This document shows positions 8,670 through 15,924 of a stretch of DNA of 15,924 bases, piece after piece. The stretch comes from Bordetella parapertussis (GTDB lineage: Bacteria; Pseudomonadota; Gammaproteobacteria; Burkholderiales; SG8-39): assembly GCA_945869935.1 (NCBI GenBank), contig CAMBSA010000005.1, positions 1 through 15,924 of the forward strand, in the 5' to 3' direction. Under the pieces are notes generated by a model. The model did no database searches. It saw only the letters and a program-made list of their open reading frames with translations, and was not told where the DNA came from. How positions within the stretch are numbered: the first letter of the stretch is position 1; each line of letters begins with the position of its first letter. A program made the translations under genes and the position numbers.

Positions 8670-9887
8670 ATGCCTCTCCGCCCGGGATCCCTGAGCTTCA
8701 CTCTGGTGCTTGGCGTGCTCATCGCGCTAATGCCCTTCACGAACGACATCTACATGCCGGCAATGCCGGTATTGGTAGCGTCGCTTAACACCGACGTGCC
8801 CGGCGTGCAATTCACTCTCGCGGCATTCATCGCCGGCATCGCGATCGGCCAGATCGTCTACGGGCCGCTTTCTGACCGCTACGGGCGCCGGCCTATGCTC
8901 ATCGCCGGGCTCGCGGTGTTTGCCGCGAGCAGCGCCGCATGCGCCTTCAGCCACACCGTCGATGCCCTTGCCGCTCTGCGCTTTCTGCAGGCGCTCGGGC
9001 TGGCCGCGGCCCCCGTGCTGGGCCGCACCGTGGCACGCGACCTTGCATCGAACGAACAGGCGGCGCGGCTTCTCGCCCGGATGATGGTGGTGTCAGGCGT
9101 TGCGCCCATCGTGGCGCCACTCCTCAGCGGCCTGCTGCTGACCGTGCAAGGCTGGCAGGCGATATTCCTGCTGCTGTCACTGCTCGGCGCCGCCATGCTC
9201 GCGGTGATCGTCTGGGGCATGCCGGAGACCGCGCCCAAGGACCGGACGCCGGTCAGCCCGTTGGCCATACTGCGCAATTTCGGGCAGTTGCTCCGCCACC
9301 GGGCCTTTCTCGCCCCGCTTGCCGCACTCTGCGCGAGCCAGGCAGCGTTGTTTGCCTTCGTGACCAATTCCTCGTTTGTCATCGTGCACGGCATGGGCTA
9401 TTCCCCGGCGGCGTTCGGCGCGTTGTTTGCGATTGTCATGGTGGGACAAATCGTCGCCGCGCAGATCGCAAGCCGGGTGGTGGTGCGGCGCGGGGTGCAT
9501 GGCATGATTGCGTTTGGTGCCGGACTCGGCGGCCTGTCCGGTGTTTGCATTGCCGTGCTTGCGTGGATGAACGTCACCCACGTCGCCGCCCTTATTGCAC
9601 CAATGACCGTCTACATGTTCGCCTCGGGTTTTCTGAACCCAGCCGCCACCGCGGCAGCGCTGTCGCCATTTCCGAAAATCGCCGGCTCGGCAGCCTCGCT
9701 CATCGGGTCGCTGCAGATGACGGTCGGCGCAATCACCGGGCTGGTCCTCTCGTTGATGTACGACGGCACCGCGAGGCCGATGGCAACCGCGATCGGCCTC
9801 GCAGCGCTTGCGCTGCTGCTTGTGGAACGCCTGCTGTTGCGCCCGGTTCGCCGGGAAGCGCGGCACCGTGCACGGCACGGCGCCTGA
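8670..9887 (+). CDS. Bcr/CflA-family drug efflux transporter (MFS, 12 TM)
   Basis: This is a proton-driven inner-membrane exporter of the DHA1 subgroup, whose members export bicyclomycin, chloramphenicol or other small molecules; the substrate here is unknown. From 8670 the protein has 405 residues, the usual size of Bcr. Evidence includes the TM1 motif NDIYMPAMP (25-33) and MFS motif [12 protein letters not shown] between TM2 and TM3 (65-75). RFLQALG and RTVARDL (104-125) follow in the TM4 region, and about twelve hydrophobic segments run to a basic C-terminus. An upstream in-frame ATG at 8595 would add 25 residues without a membrane span. I prefer 8670 because of family length and a possible -10 box at 8599, but neither start has a good Shine-Dalgarno. 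The stop lies 4 bases before the next gene, so the two are probably cotranscribed. Confidence 0.92.
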   Translation: MPLRPGSLSFTLVLGVLIALMPFTNDIYMPAMPVLVASLNTDVPGVQFTLAAFIAGIAIGQIVYGPLSDRYGRRPMLIAGLAVFAASSAACAFSHTVDALAALRFLQALGLAAAPVLGRTVARDLASNEQAARLLARMMVVSGVAPIVAPLLSGLLLTVQGWQAIFLLLSLLGAAMLAVIVWGMPETAPKDRTPVSPLAILRNFGQLLRHRAFLAPLAALCASQAALFAFVTNSSFVIVHGMGYSPAAFGALFAIVMVGQIVAAQIASRVVVRRGVHGMIAFGAGLGGLSGVCIAVLAWMNVTHVAALIAPMTVYMFASGFLNPAATAAALSPFPKIAGSAASLIGSLQMTVGAITGLVLSLMYDGTARPMATAIGLAALALLLVERLLLRPVRREARHRARHGA

Positions 9888-9891
9888 GTCC

Positions 9892-10998
9892 ATGGAACGG
9901 CTCGACTGCATCGTCGTGGGCGCAGGGGTAGTGGGGCTCGCGATCGCGCGCGCGCTCGCGATCGCCGGACGCGAAGTCGTGGTCGTGGATACTTCGGACG
10001 CCATCGGGACCGTCACGAGTTCGCGCAACAGCGAGGTGATTCACGCAGGCATCTACTATCCGCGCGGTTCGCTCAAGGCACGGTTCTGCGTCAGTGGGAA
10101 GGAAATGCTTTACCGGTACTGCGCCGATCGGGGCGTACCCCACCGCCGAAGCGGAAAACTGATCGTGGCCACCGATGACAGCCAGGTGGCAACGCTCGAG
10201 AAAATACGCGCCCAGGCCGCGGCCAACGGCGTCGGCGACCTGAGATTGCTCAGCGCACGCGACGCGAACGACCTGGAACCCGATCTGCGCTGCACCGCCG
10301 CCCTGCTCTCTCCGTCCACCGGCATCATCGACAGCCATGCCTACATGCTCGCCCTGCAGGGCGAGGCTGAAGCTAACGGTGCCGTCTTTGTTTTTCATAC
10401 GCCGGTCGAGGCAGGCGCGCTTCGTGCCGACGGCATCGAGCTCGCGCTCGGCGGCAGCGAGCCGATGCGGGTTCTCGCGCGCACCGTCGTGAATTCGGCC
10501 GGCCTGCATGCCCCCGCGGTCGCGGCATCCATTGAAGGCATGCCTGCGACGGACATTCCACCCGCCTATTTCGCCAAGGGCAATTATTTTGCACTCCAGG
10601 GCAAATCCCCGTTTCGCCACCTCGTGTATCCGGTGCCGGAAGCGGCGGGATTGGGCGTTCACCTCACACTCGACCTCGGCGGACAGGCGCGCTTCGGACC
10701 GGATGTCGAATGGGTGGACAAAATCGACTACAACGTCGACCCGCGTCGATCCGACGGTTTTTACGAGGCGATTCGCAACTACTGGCCGGGACTGCGCGAC
10801 GGCGCACTGGTGCCCGCGTACTCCGGAATACGTCCGAAAATTCAGGCACCCGACGAACCCGCCAAGGATTTCCTGATCCGCGGCCCCGCGGATCACGGCG
10901 TACCGGGGCTGATCAACCTGTTCGGAATCGAGTCGCCGGGATTGACGGCCTCACCGGCAATCGCGGAACATGTGGCAAGCATCGCCAGCCTGCCTTGA
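9892..10998 (+). CDS. FAD-dependent oxidoreductase, L-2-hydroxyglutarate oxidase/dehydrogenase (LhgO) type
   Basis: The 368-residue protein belongs to the DAO-fold flavoproteins. LhgO/L2HGDH members oxidise L-2-hydroxyglutarate to 2-oxoglutarate and pass electrons to oxygen or quinone. Seen are the dinucleotide fold [16 protein letters not shown] with GAGVVG at 10-15, the family signature [20 protein letters not shown] (46-65), a mid segment [22 protein letters not shown], and the C-terminal FAD closure [19 protein letters not shown]. The signature closely resembles what I recall of E. coli LhgO, but this protein is shorter (E. coli about 420), so another 2-hydroxy acid could be the substrate. 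The frame extends upstream to 9808 inside the transporter gene. The ATG at 9892, 4 bases after that stop, begins exactly at the FAD fold and is preferred. There is no strong Shine-Dalgarno, so translational coupling is likely. Confidence 0.85.
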   Translation: MERLDCIVVGAGVVGLAIARALAIAGREVVVVDTSDAIGTVTSSRNSEVIHAGIYYPRGSLKARFCVSGKEMLYRYCADRGVPHRRSGKLIVATDDSQVATLEKIRAQAAANGVGDLRLLSARDANDLEPDLRCTAALLSPSTGIIDSHAYMLALQGEAEANGAVFVFHTPVEAGALRADGIELALGGSEPMRVLARTVVNSAGLHAPAVAASIEGMPATDIPPAYFAKGNYFALQGKSPFRHLVYPVPEAAGLGVHLTLDLGGQARFGPDVEWVDKIDYNVDPRRSDGFYEAIRNYWPGLRDGALVPAYSGIRPKIQAPDEPAKDFLIRGPADHGVPGLINLFGIESPGLTASPAIAEHVASIASLP

Positions 10999-11032
10999 AC
11001 GGCACCCGACGGCCTGAACATCGAAATCTCCT

Positions 11033-11037
11033 GGGAG
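11033..11037 (+). promoter_or_regulatory. Ribosome binding site of the TRAP binding-protein gene
   Basis: GGGAG lies 7 bases before the ATG at 11045. It is among the clearest Shine-Dalgarno sequences in the window, in keeping with the high expression expected of a periplasmic binding protein. The 46-base gap 10999-11044 holds no obvious terminator or promoter. Confidence 0.7.
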
Positions 11038-11044
11038 TCACGCC

Positions 11045-12025
11045 ATGAAATTCAAACCCGCAGTTCTCGCCGCAGCGCTCGCGTTCGGAGCCGGTACGTT
11101 CGCGTCCGTCGCGCAGGCACAGACCAAATGGGACTTGCCGACCGGCTACCCGCTTAACAATCCCCACACGGTGACCTTGCAGTTGCTGGCGAAGGACGTG
11201 GAACGCGCCACCGCCGGCAAGCTGATGATCACGGTGCACCCGAACGGATCGCTGTTCAAGGCGCCCGAGATCAAGCGCGCGGTGCAAAGCGGACAGGCGC
11301 AACTGGGCGAAGTGCTGATGAGCCTGCTTGAGAACGAAAACGCGGTCTATGGCGTGGATTCCATCCCCTTCCTCGCCACCGGCTTCGATGCCGCCTACAA
11401 GCTCTGGCGCGCGCAGCGCCCGGTAGCGGAGAAGATCCTCGCCCGTCAGGGACTCAAACTGGTGTATGCCGTCGCCTGGCCGCCGCAGGGCATCTATGCG
11501 AAGAAGACACTCGCGTCGACCGTCGACATGAAGGGCCTGAAGTGGCGCGCCTACAACAAGGGCACCTCGCGGATTGCCGAACTCGTCGGTGCGAACCCGG
11601 TGACGGTGCAGGCGGCAGACCTTGCGCAATCACTCGCCACCGGCGTGGTCGATTCGATGATGACCTCCGGCGCCACCGGCGTGGACAGCAAGGTCTGGGA
11701 GTCGCTCAACCGCTTCTACAACGTGGAAGCCTGGTTGCCCAAGAACATGCTGATCATCAACCAGAAAGCCTTCGATGCGCTCGGCAAGGACGATCAGGCC
11801 ACCGTGCTGCGCCTGGCGGGCGAAGCGGAACTGAAGGGATGGGAGCGGATGCGCGCCTATACCTCGGAATCGCTTGAGGTTCTCAAGCGCAACAAGATGA
11901 TCGTTGAAAGCCCGAATCCGAAATTCAAGGGAGAACTCGCGAAGATCGGCGACACCCTGCTCAAGGAATGGCTGGAGCGTGCGGGCGACGACGGCAAGGC
12001 GATTGTTGCAGCAATGAAGAAGTAG
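11045..12025 (+). CDS. dctP: TRAP transporter substrate-binding protein (DctP family)
   Basis: This is the periplasmic binding protein of a tripartite ATP-independent transporter; it captures an organic acid and delivers it to the membrane subunits. The 326 residues begin with a Sec signal peptide (MKFKPAVLAAALAFGAGTFA), with a likely cut after AQA at residue 25. The mature part shows family hallmarks: LPTGYPLNNPHT, GKLMITVHPNGSLFK, and VDMKGLKWRAYN, whose Arg168 matches the conserved arginine that usually salt-bridges the ligand carboxylate. AADLAQSLATGVVDSM and NMLIINQKAF follow. Ligand identity cannot be read from sequence. The neighbouring LhgO-type gene hints at a 2-hydroxy acid or dicarboxylate, which is inference only. 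The dctQ start follows 5 bases after the stop. Confidence 0.95.
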   Translation: MKFKPAVLAAALAFGAGTFASVAQAQTKWDLPTGYPLNNPHTVTLQLLAKDVERATAGKLMITVHPNGSLFKAPEIKRAVQSGQAQLGEVLMSLLENENAVYGVDSIPFLATGFDAAYKLWRAQRPVAEKILARQGLKLVYAVAWPPQGIYAKKTLASTVDMKGLKWRAYNKGTSRIAELVGANPVTVQAADLAQSLATGVVDSMMTSGATGVDSKVWESLNRFYNVEAWLPKNMLIINQKAFDALGKDDQATVLRLAGEAELKGWERMRAYTSESLEVLKRNKMIVESPNPKFKGELAKIGDTLLKEWLERAGDDGKAIVAAMKK

Positions 12026-12030
12026 AGAGC

Positions 12031-12564
12031 TTGCGCGCCTTTCTCGACCGCCTCTACGACGCCGCGGGGTATCTCGCGGCGTTTTTCGTTTTTGCGATCT
12101 TCGTCCTGATGATCGGTCAGACCGTTGCACGGGAACTATCGGTTCCCACACGTGGCTGGGACGACATTGCCGGATGGCTGTGCGCCGCATCCGCATTCCT
12201 CGCGATGGCCCATACCTTCCGGCGCGGCGACTTCGTGCGGGTCACCCTGCTCAACGAAAGACTCTCCGGCTCGACGCGCAGAACGATGGAAATCGCGGCG
12301 CTCGCCTTCGGCACGCTGTTTCTCGGCTACATGAGCTGGTGGGCGCTGAGTTTCGTCTACGAAAGCTGGCAGTTCGAGGAAAAAGCGCAAGGCCTGATCG
12401 CCATCCCGATCTGGATTCCGCAGTCGAGCTTCGTGCTCGGCGCGGCGATATTTCTAGTCGCGATACTCGATGAGCTGATCAAGGTGCTCCGCGGACAGAA
12501 GCCCTCCTACGAAGTCGCGGTCGAGGAGCGCCACGCGCGCGGTGACTTCAGCGAGGACATCTGA
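12031..12564 (+). CDS. dctQ: TRAP transporter small permease (DctQ family)
   Basis: This is the small membrane subunit of the TRAP transporter, which pairs with DctM. From the TTG at 12031 the product has 177 residues and four hydrophobic segments: AAGYLAAFFVFAIFVLMIG, DDIAGWLCAASAFLAMAHTF, IAALAFGTLFLGYMSWWALS, and SSFVLGAAIFLVAILDELI. The DctQ pattern is clear: WDDIAGW, then FRRGDFVRV, then IPIWIPQSSFVLG. The frame stays open upstream to an ATG at 11968 inside dctP, but that would add 21 hydrophilic residues foreign to the family. TTG is preferred because it begins at LRAFLDRLYD, has a purine-rich AGAGAG just upstream, and starts 5 bases after the dctP stop. The stop TGA shares its A with the dctM ATG. 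Confidence 0.93.
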   Translation: MRAFLDRLYDAAGYLAAFFVFAIFVLMIGQTVARELSVPTRGWDDIAGWLCAASAFLAMAHTFRRGDFVRVTLLNERLSGSTRRTMEIAALAFGTLFLGYMSWWALSFVYESWQFEEKAQGLIAIPIWIPQSSFVLGAAIFLVAILDELIKVLRGQKPSYEVAVEERHARGDFSEDI

Positions 12565-13886
12565 TGCCGCTGGGTCACATACCACTACCCGAAATCGCGG
12601 CGCTGCTGCTCCTGCTGATGCTGATGCTGCTCGCGGGCGGCGTCTGGATCGGCATCACGCTGGCCGCAGTCGGCTGGGTCGGCCTCGCCTTTTTTACCGC
12701 CTCGCCGCCCGGCCCCAACCTCTTCACCTCGTTCTGGGGATCGAACAATTCCTGGACGCTTGCCGCGCTGCCCCTGTTCGTCTGGATGGGCGAAATACTG
12801 TTCCGTACCCGGTTGTCCGAGCAGATGTTCGCCGGACTCGCACCGTGGCTCAACTGGCTGCCCGGGCGGCTGATGCATGTGAACATCCTCGGATGCGGCA
12901 TTTTCGGCTCGGTGTCGGGTTCATCCGCCGCCACCTGTGCAACCGTCTCCAAGGTCGCCCTGCCGGAACTGCTTCGCCGCGGCTACGACGAGAAGACTGC
13001 GCTCGGCTCGCTCGCCACCTCGGGCACACTCGGCATCCTGATCCCGCCTTCGATCACCATGGTGGTGTACGCGGTCGCGGCGGACGCTTCGATCATTCGC
13101 ATATTCCTCGCCGGCTTCCTGCCCGGGCTGCTGCTGATGCTGCTGTTCTCCGGCTACATCGTGGTCTGGGCGATCCGGCACCCGGAATTGCAGCCTCCGG
13201 CCGAGCCCGACATGAGCTTCACCGAGCGCGTAAAGGCGGCCCGCCACCTTGTTCCGGTGACGCTGCTCATCGCGCTCGTTGTCTGGGTGCTGATTTCGGG
13301 CGTGGCCACCGCCACCGAATGCGCGGCCTACGGGGTGCTCGGTTCGCTCGCGATCGCATGGACCAGCGGCTCGCTCACCCGGCGCAACTTCACGGACAGC
13401 CTGATGGGCGCAACAAGGGTGTCGTGCATGATCATGTTCATCCTCGCCGGCGCCTCCTACCTGTCGCTTGCGATGGGATTCACCGGCATACCGCGCGCGC
13501 TCGCCGAATGGGTGGATTCGCTTGGCCTCAGCCCCTACGCACTGATCGCCGCGCTCACCGTGTTCTATGTGGTGCTCGGCACAGCGCTAGACGGCATCTC
13601 GATGATCGTGCTCACCTCCACCATCGTGCTGCCGATGGTGCAGAAGGCGGGCTTCGACGTCATCTGGTTCGGCATCTTCGTGGTGCTGCTGGTCGAGATC
13701 GCCGAAGTCACGCCGCCGGTGGGCTTCAATCTTTTCGTGCTGCAGAACATGACCGGGAAAGACAGCAACCTGATCGCAAAAGCGTCGATACCGTTCTTCG
13801 TCATGCTGGTGGTGTGTATTGCTCTGGTGACGATCTTCCCTGAGATAGTCACCTGGCTACCCGACTACGTGATGGGCAAATCATGA
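12564..13886 (+). CDS. dctM: TRAP transporter large permease (DctM family)
   Basis: This is the large ion-coupled subunit that moves the substrate across the inner membrane using a Na+ or H+ gradient. It has 440 residues and many membrane segments, a normal family size. Signatures are WTLAALPLFVWMGEILFRT (64-82), FGSVSGSSAATCATVSKVALPE (114-135), LATSGTLGILIPPSITMVVYA (150-170), and TPPVGFNLFVLQ near the C-terminus. The ATG at 12564 overlaps the dctQ stop by one base, with a GAGG ending 7 bases before it. Translation is thus very probably coupled and matches the expected equal dose of the Q and M subunits. The gene ends in ATGA, whose ATG opens the next gene. Confidence 0.96.
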   Translation: MPLGHIPLPEIAALLLLLMLMLLAGGVWIGITLAAVGWVGLAFFTASPPGPNLFTSFWGSNNSWTLAALPLFVWMGEILFRTRLSEQMFAGLAPWLNWLPGRLMHVNILGCGIFGSVSGSSAATCATVSKVALPELLRRGYDEKTALGSLATSGTLGILIPPSITMVVYAVAADASIIRIFLAGFLPGLLLMLLFSGYIVVWAIRHPELQPPAEPDMSFTERVKAARHLVPVTLLIALVVWVLISGVATATECAAYGVLGSLAIAWTSGSLTRRNFTDSLMGATRVSCMIMFILAGASYLSLAMGFTGIPRALAEWVDSLGLSPYALIAALTVFYVVLGTALDGISMIVLTSTIVLPMVQKAGFDVIWFGIFVVLLVEIAEVTPPVGFNLFVLQNMTGKDSNLIAKASIPFFVMLVVCIALVTIFPEIVTWLPDYVMGKS

Positions 13887-15388
13887 CCGCTCGCCGCGAT
13901 GCGGACCGGCCGATCTACACCTGCGCCGGAATACGTGCGCTCGAGACAAAGGCACTCGGCGGCCCCACCCGGCCGCTGATGCAGGCCGCGGGCCTTGCCG
14001 CCGCGGAGTTCATCCGTCGACATCTGCCGGACACCGCGAAGCGTGTGCTCATCGTCGCCGGCCCGGGCAACAACGGCGGCGACGCCTTCGAGGCTGCCGT
14101 GCACCTGCGCCGCGGCTTTCTCGGGATCGACCTGGTGTTCGCCGGATCACGCGATGCCTTGTCGCCGGATGCGCGCGCGGCGCTTGCGCTCTGGACCGAT
14201 GCGGGCGGCAGCCTGCTGGATGACATTCCGCCGCAGGGACGCTGGGATCTGGCGGTGGATGGCCTCTTCGGCATCGGCCTGACGCGACAGCTCGAAGGAC
14301 GCTTTGCCGACCTTGTCAGGCGAATCAATTCGCTTGGCGTGCCGGTGATCGCGCTCGACATCCCCTCCGGCATCAACGCGGACACCGGCGCAGTTATGGG
14401 CGTGGCAGTGCACGCGACGCACACCATGAGCTTCATCGCGCTCAAGCCCGGCCTGCTCACGCTCGACGGACCGGATCGCTGCGGCATGCTGGAGATCGCA
14501 GACCTCGGGCTCGATACCGAATCCATCAAGCCCGCCCCCGGCTGGCTGCTCGATGAACGCTGCATCCGCGCCGCACTCGCACCGCGGGCGCAGAATTTTC
14601 ACAAGGGACTCGCCGGCAGCGTATCGGTGATCGGCGGTGCGCACGGCATGACCGGCGCCGCCCTGATCGCGGGACGTGCCGCGCTCAAACTCGGCGCGGG
14701 CCGCGTCTACGTGGGATTGCTTGACGGTGATGCACTCGCGGTCGACACCGTTGCGCCGGAACTGATGTTTCGCAGCGCATCGGATGCGATCGAACCGGCA
14801 ACCGTGATCGCCATCGGACCGGGCCTCGGCACCGGCGCACAGGCGCTCGCCCTGCTCGGGCAGGCGATCGCATCCGGCCTGCCGCTGGTGCTGGACGCCG
14901 ATGCACTGAACCTGATCGCCGGGGACGCATCGCTTGTCCATCGCGTTGCCAGCCGCGCCGCGCCCACACTCGCCACACCGCATCCGGCAGAGGCGGCGCG
15001 ACTGCTTGGCACGACGACCACCGCCGTCCAGTCGGACAGGCTCGCCGCCGCCCGCCGGCTCGCGCAGAGCCTGAACGCACATGTCGTGCTCAAGGGAAAT
15101 GGCAGCGTGCTCGCGCACCCCGATGGAACGTTCCGCATCAATCCGACCGGCAATGCCGGCATGGCAAGCGCAGGCATGGGCGATGCGCTCACCGGCTTTG
15201 CAGCCGGCCTGCTGGCACAGGGCGCCCCCCCGGAACACGCACTCGCGGCTGCCGTGTGGTTGCACGGCGCGGCGGGCAATGCGCTCGCGCAGGCGGGCGA
15301 CGGACCGCTCGGCATTACAGCAACGGACATCATCGTCTCCGCGCGCCGCATCCTGAACCGGCTTATGGCGTCCCCGCACCCGGCCTGA
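13883..15388 (+). CDS. nnrD: Bifunctional NAD(P)HX epimerase / ADP-dependent NAD(P)HX dehydratase
   Basis: This metabolite-repair enzyme epimerises hydrated NAD(P)H (NADHX/NADPHX) and dehydrates the S form back to NAD(P)H using ADP, in the cytosol. The 501 residues match the fused E. coli YjeF/Nnr layout. The N-terminal YjeF_N epimerase half (about 1-220) carries AGPGNNGGDAFEAA (59-72), DGLFGIGLTRQLEG (126-139) and ALDIPSGINADTG (157-169). The C-terminal ribokinase-like dehydratase half carries GGAHGMTGAALIAGRAALK (251-269), IGPGLGT (311-317), DADALNL (338-344), TPHPAEAARLL (365-375), and GNAGMASAGMGDALTG (423-438), which contains the catalytic Asp434. All key motifs are intact. The start overlaps the dctM stop (ATGA), so the gene is translationally coupled to a transporter, an unusual setting for this housekeeping enzyme. 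Confidence 0.96.
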   Translation: MTARRDADRPIYTCAGIRALETKALGGPTRPLMQAAGLAAAEFIRRHLPDTAKRVLIVAGPGNNGGDAFEAAVHLRRGFLGIDLVFAGSRDALSPDARAALALWTDAGGSLLDDIPPQGRWDLAVDGLFGIGLTRQLEGRFADLVRRINSLGVPVIALDIPSGINADTGAVMGVAVHATHTMSFIALKPGLLTLDGPDRCGMLEIADLGLDTESIKPAPGWLLDERCIRAALAPRAQNFHKGLAGSVSVIGGAHGMTGAALIAGRAALKLGAGRVYVGLLDGDALAVDTVAPELMFRSASDAIEPATVIAIGPGLGTGAQALALLGQAIASGLPLVLDADALNLIAGDASLVHRVASRAAPTLATPHPAEAARLLGTTTTAVQSDRLAAARRLAQSLNAHVVLKGNGSVLAHPDGTFRINPTGNAGMASAGMGDALTGFAAGLLAQGAPPEHALAAAVWLHGAAGNALAQAGDGPLGITATDIIVSARRILNRLMASPHPA

Positions 15389-15436
15389 TGTCGCGGTGGG
15401 CGGGGAGCGCAATCCTTTTCCGCAATTCAATTTCCC

Positions 15437-15440
15437 GGAG
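15437..15440 (+). promoter_or_regulatory. Ribosome binding site of the ABC exporter gene
   Basis: GGAG ends 5 bases before the ATG at 15446, which supports that start. The gap 15389-15445 shows no clear terminator or promoter, so readthrough from the nnrD gene is possible. Confidence 0.6.
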
Positions 15441-15445
15441 CCCGC

Positions 15446-15924
15446 ATGAACGGCCGCCTGTTGATCGACGCAAAGAGCTTTCTCGGCAAGGTGTGGAATC
15501 TCGCCCGCCCCTACTGGTCGTCCGAAGAACGATGGATTGCCCGCGGCCTGCTCGCCGCGATCATCATTCTGACGCTCGGCATCGTGTACATGTCGGTGCT
15601 GCTCAATGAATTCAGCCGCGACTTCTACAACGCGATCCAGGAAAAGAACTACGAGGACTTCCATGCCCTGCTGCTGTATTTCTGCCTCCTTGCCGCAGGC
15701 CTGATCACGCTCTCGGTCTACAAGCTCTACCTGACCCAGATGCTCGAGATGCGCTGGCGCTCCTGGCTCACCACCACTTACCTGAGCGAATGGCTCGAGC
15801 GACAGGTGTACTACCGCCTTGAACTTGCCTCACGGGGCACCGACAACCCCGACCAGCGAATCGCGGAAGACGCGCGCCTGTTCACCTCGGGCACGCTCAG
15901 CCTGTCGCTCGGGTTTTTGTCATC
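15446..15924 (+). CDS. SbmA/BacA/YddA-type ABC transporter, membrane domain, 3' partial
   Basis: The first 159 residues of a membrane protein of the SbmA/BacA-like ABC transporter group (ABC_membrane_2 type) are present before the window ends. Visible are a cytoplasmic N-terminus (SFLGKVWNLARPYWSSEERW), a first span (GLLAAIIILTLGIVYMSVLLN), FSRDFYNAIQEKNYEDF, a second span (LLLYFCLLAAGLITLSVYKLYL), and EMRWRSWLTTTYLSEWL. NPDQRIAEDARLFTSGTLSLSLGFLS then follows. The FxRDFYNAIQ, RWRxWLT and NPDQRIxED motifs are family hallmarks. Members with a C-terminal ATPase (YddA-like) export or import peptides or acyl-CoA-like substrates. Whether an ATPase domain follows here is outside the window. Substrate unknown. 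Confidence 0.9.
   Translation, partial: MNGRLLIDAKSFLGKVWNLARPYWSSEERWIARGLLAAIIILTLGIVYMSVLLNEFSRDFYNAIQEKNYEDFHALLLYFCLLAAGLITLSVYKLYLTQMLEMRWRSWLTTTYLSEWLERQVYYRLELASRGTDNPDQRIAEDARLFTSGTLSLSLGFLS

Noticed and set aside
9808..9891. Extension of the flavoenzyme frame into the transporter gene
   Set aside because: The FAD-binding fold begins directly after the ATG at 9892. The upstream residues are Cys/Arg-rich out-of-frame transporter sequence.
14147..15664. A 505-codon - strand frame opposite nnrD, and a 433-codon shifted frame over dctM (12542-13843)
   Set aside because: Both are shadows of G+C-rich genes with intact family motifs in the annotated frames. The shadow products show Arg/His/Ala-rich text without recognisable domains.

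Overview
The window is G+C-rich DNA, about 15.9 kb, and almost entirely coding; no gap between genes exceeds 300 bases. Gene content and order point to a betaproteobacterium. A SurA/PpiC-type peptidyl-prolyl isomerase converges on a single-chain proteobacterial-type purL, an arrangement I recall from Burkholderiales and Rhodocyclales, and a complete TRAP transporter is present. A finer placement cannot be made from the sequence alone.

Layout. (1) 1-668, + strand: the C-terminal part of a parvulin-type isomerase, followed by a perfect hairpin (678-706) in the convergent gap. (2) 719-8432, - strand: purL (4788-8432 lies upstream of it) and a remarkable 1214-residue protein. That protein joins a small N-terminal domain, about 640 residues of Ala/Glu/Arg helix, one membrane span and an AsmA-like periplasmic domain. 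Each of these two genes has its own perfect TATAAT -10 hexamer; the purL one forms the centre of a 22-base palindrome. (3) 8670-10998, + strand: a Bcr/CflA-type efflux transporter, then after 4 bases an LhgO-like FAD oxidoreductase. (4) 11045-15388, + strand: TRAP transporter dctP-dctQ-dctM, then a fused NAD(P)HX epimerase/dehydratase overlapping dctM by 4 bases. (5) 15446-end: the N-terminal 159 residues of an SbmA/BacA/YddA-type ABC exporter.

How the genes may work together. The rightward block 8670-15388 has gaps of 4, 46 and 5 bases, then overlaps of 1 and 4 bases. It therefore looks like one transcription unit, or two with a break before dctP. The TRAP system would import an organic acid, and the oxidoreductase would oxidise a 2-hydroxy acid. 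The NAD(P)HX repair enzyme is probably a housekeeping gene carried along in the unit. No regulator gene is visible. I see no insertion sequence, phage gene, CRISPR array, tRNA or rRNA. The best candidates for something undescribed are the AsmA-like protein with its giant cytoplasmic helix, and the palindrome around the purL -10 box.
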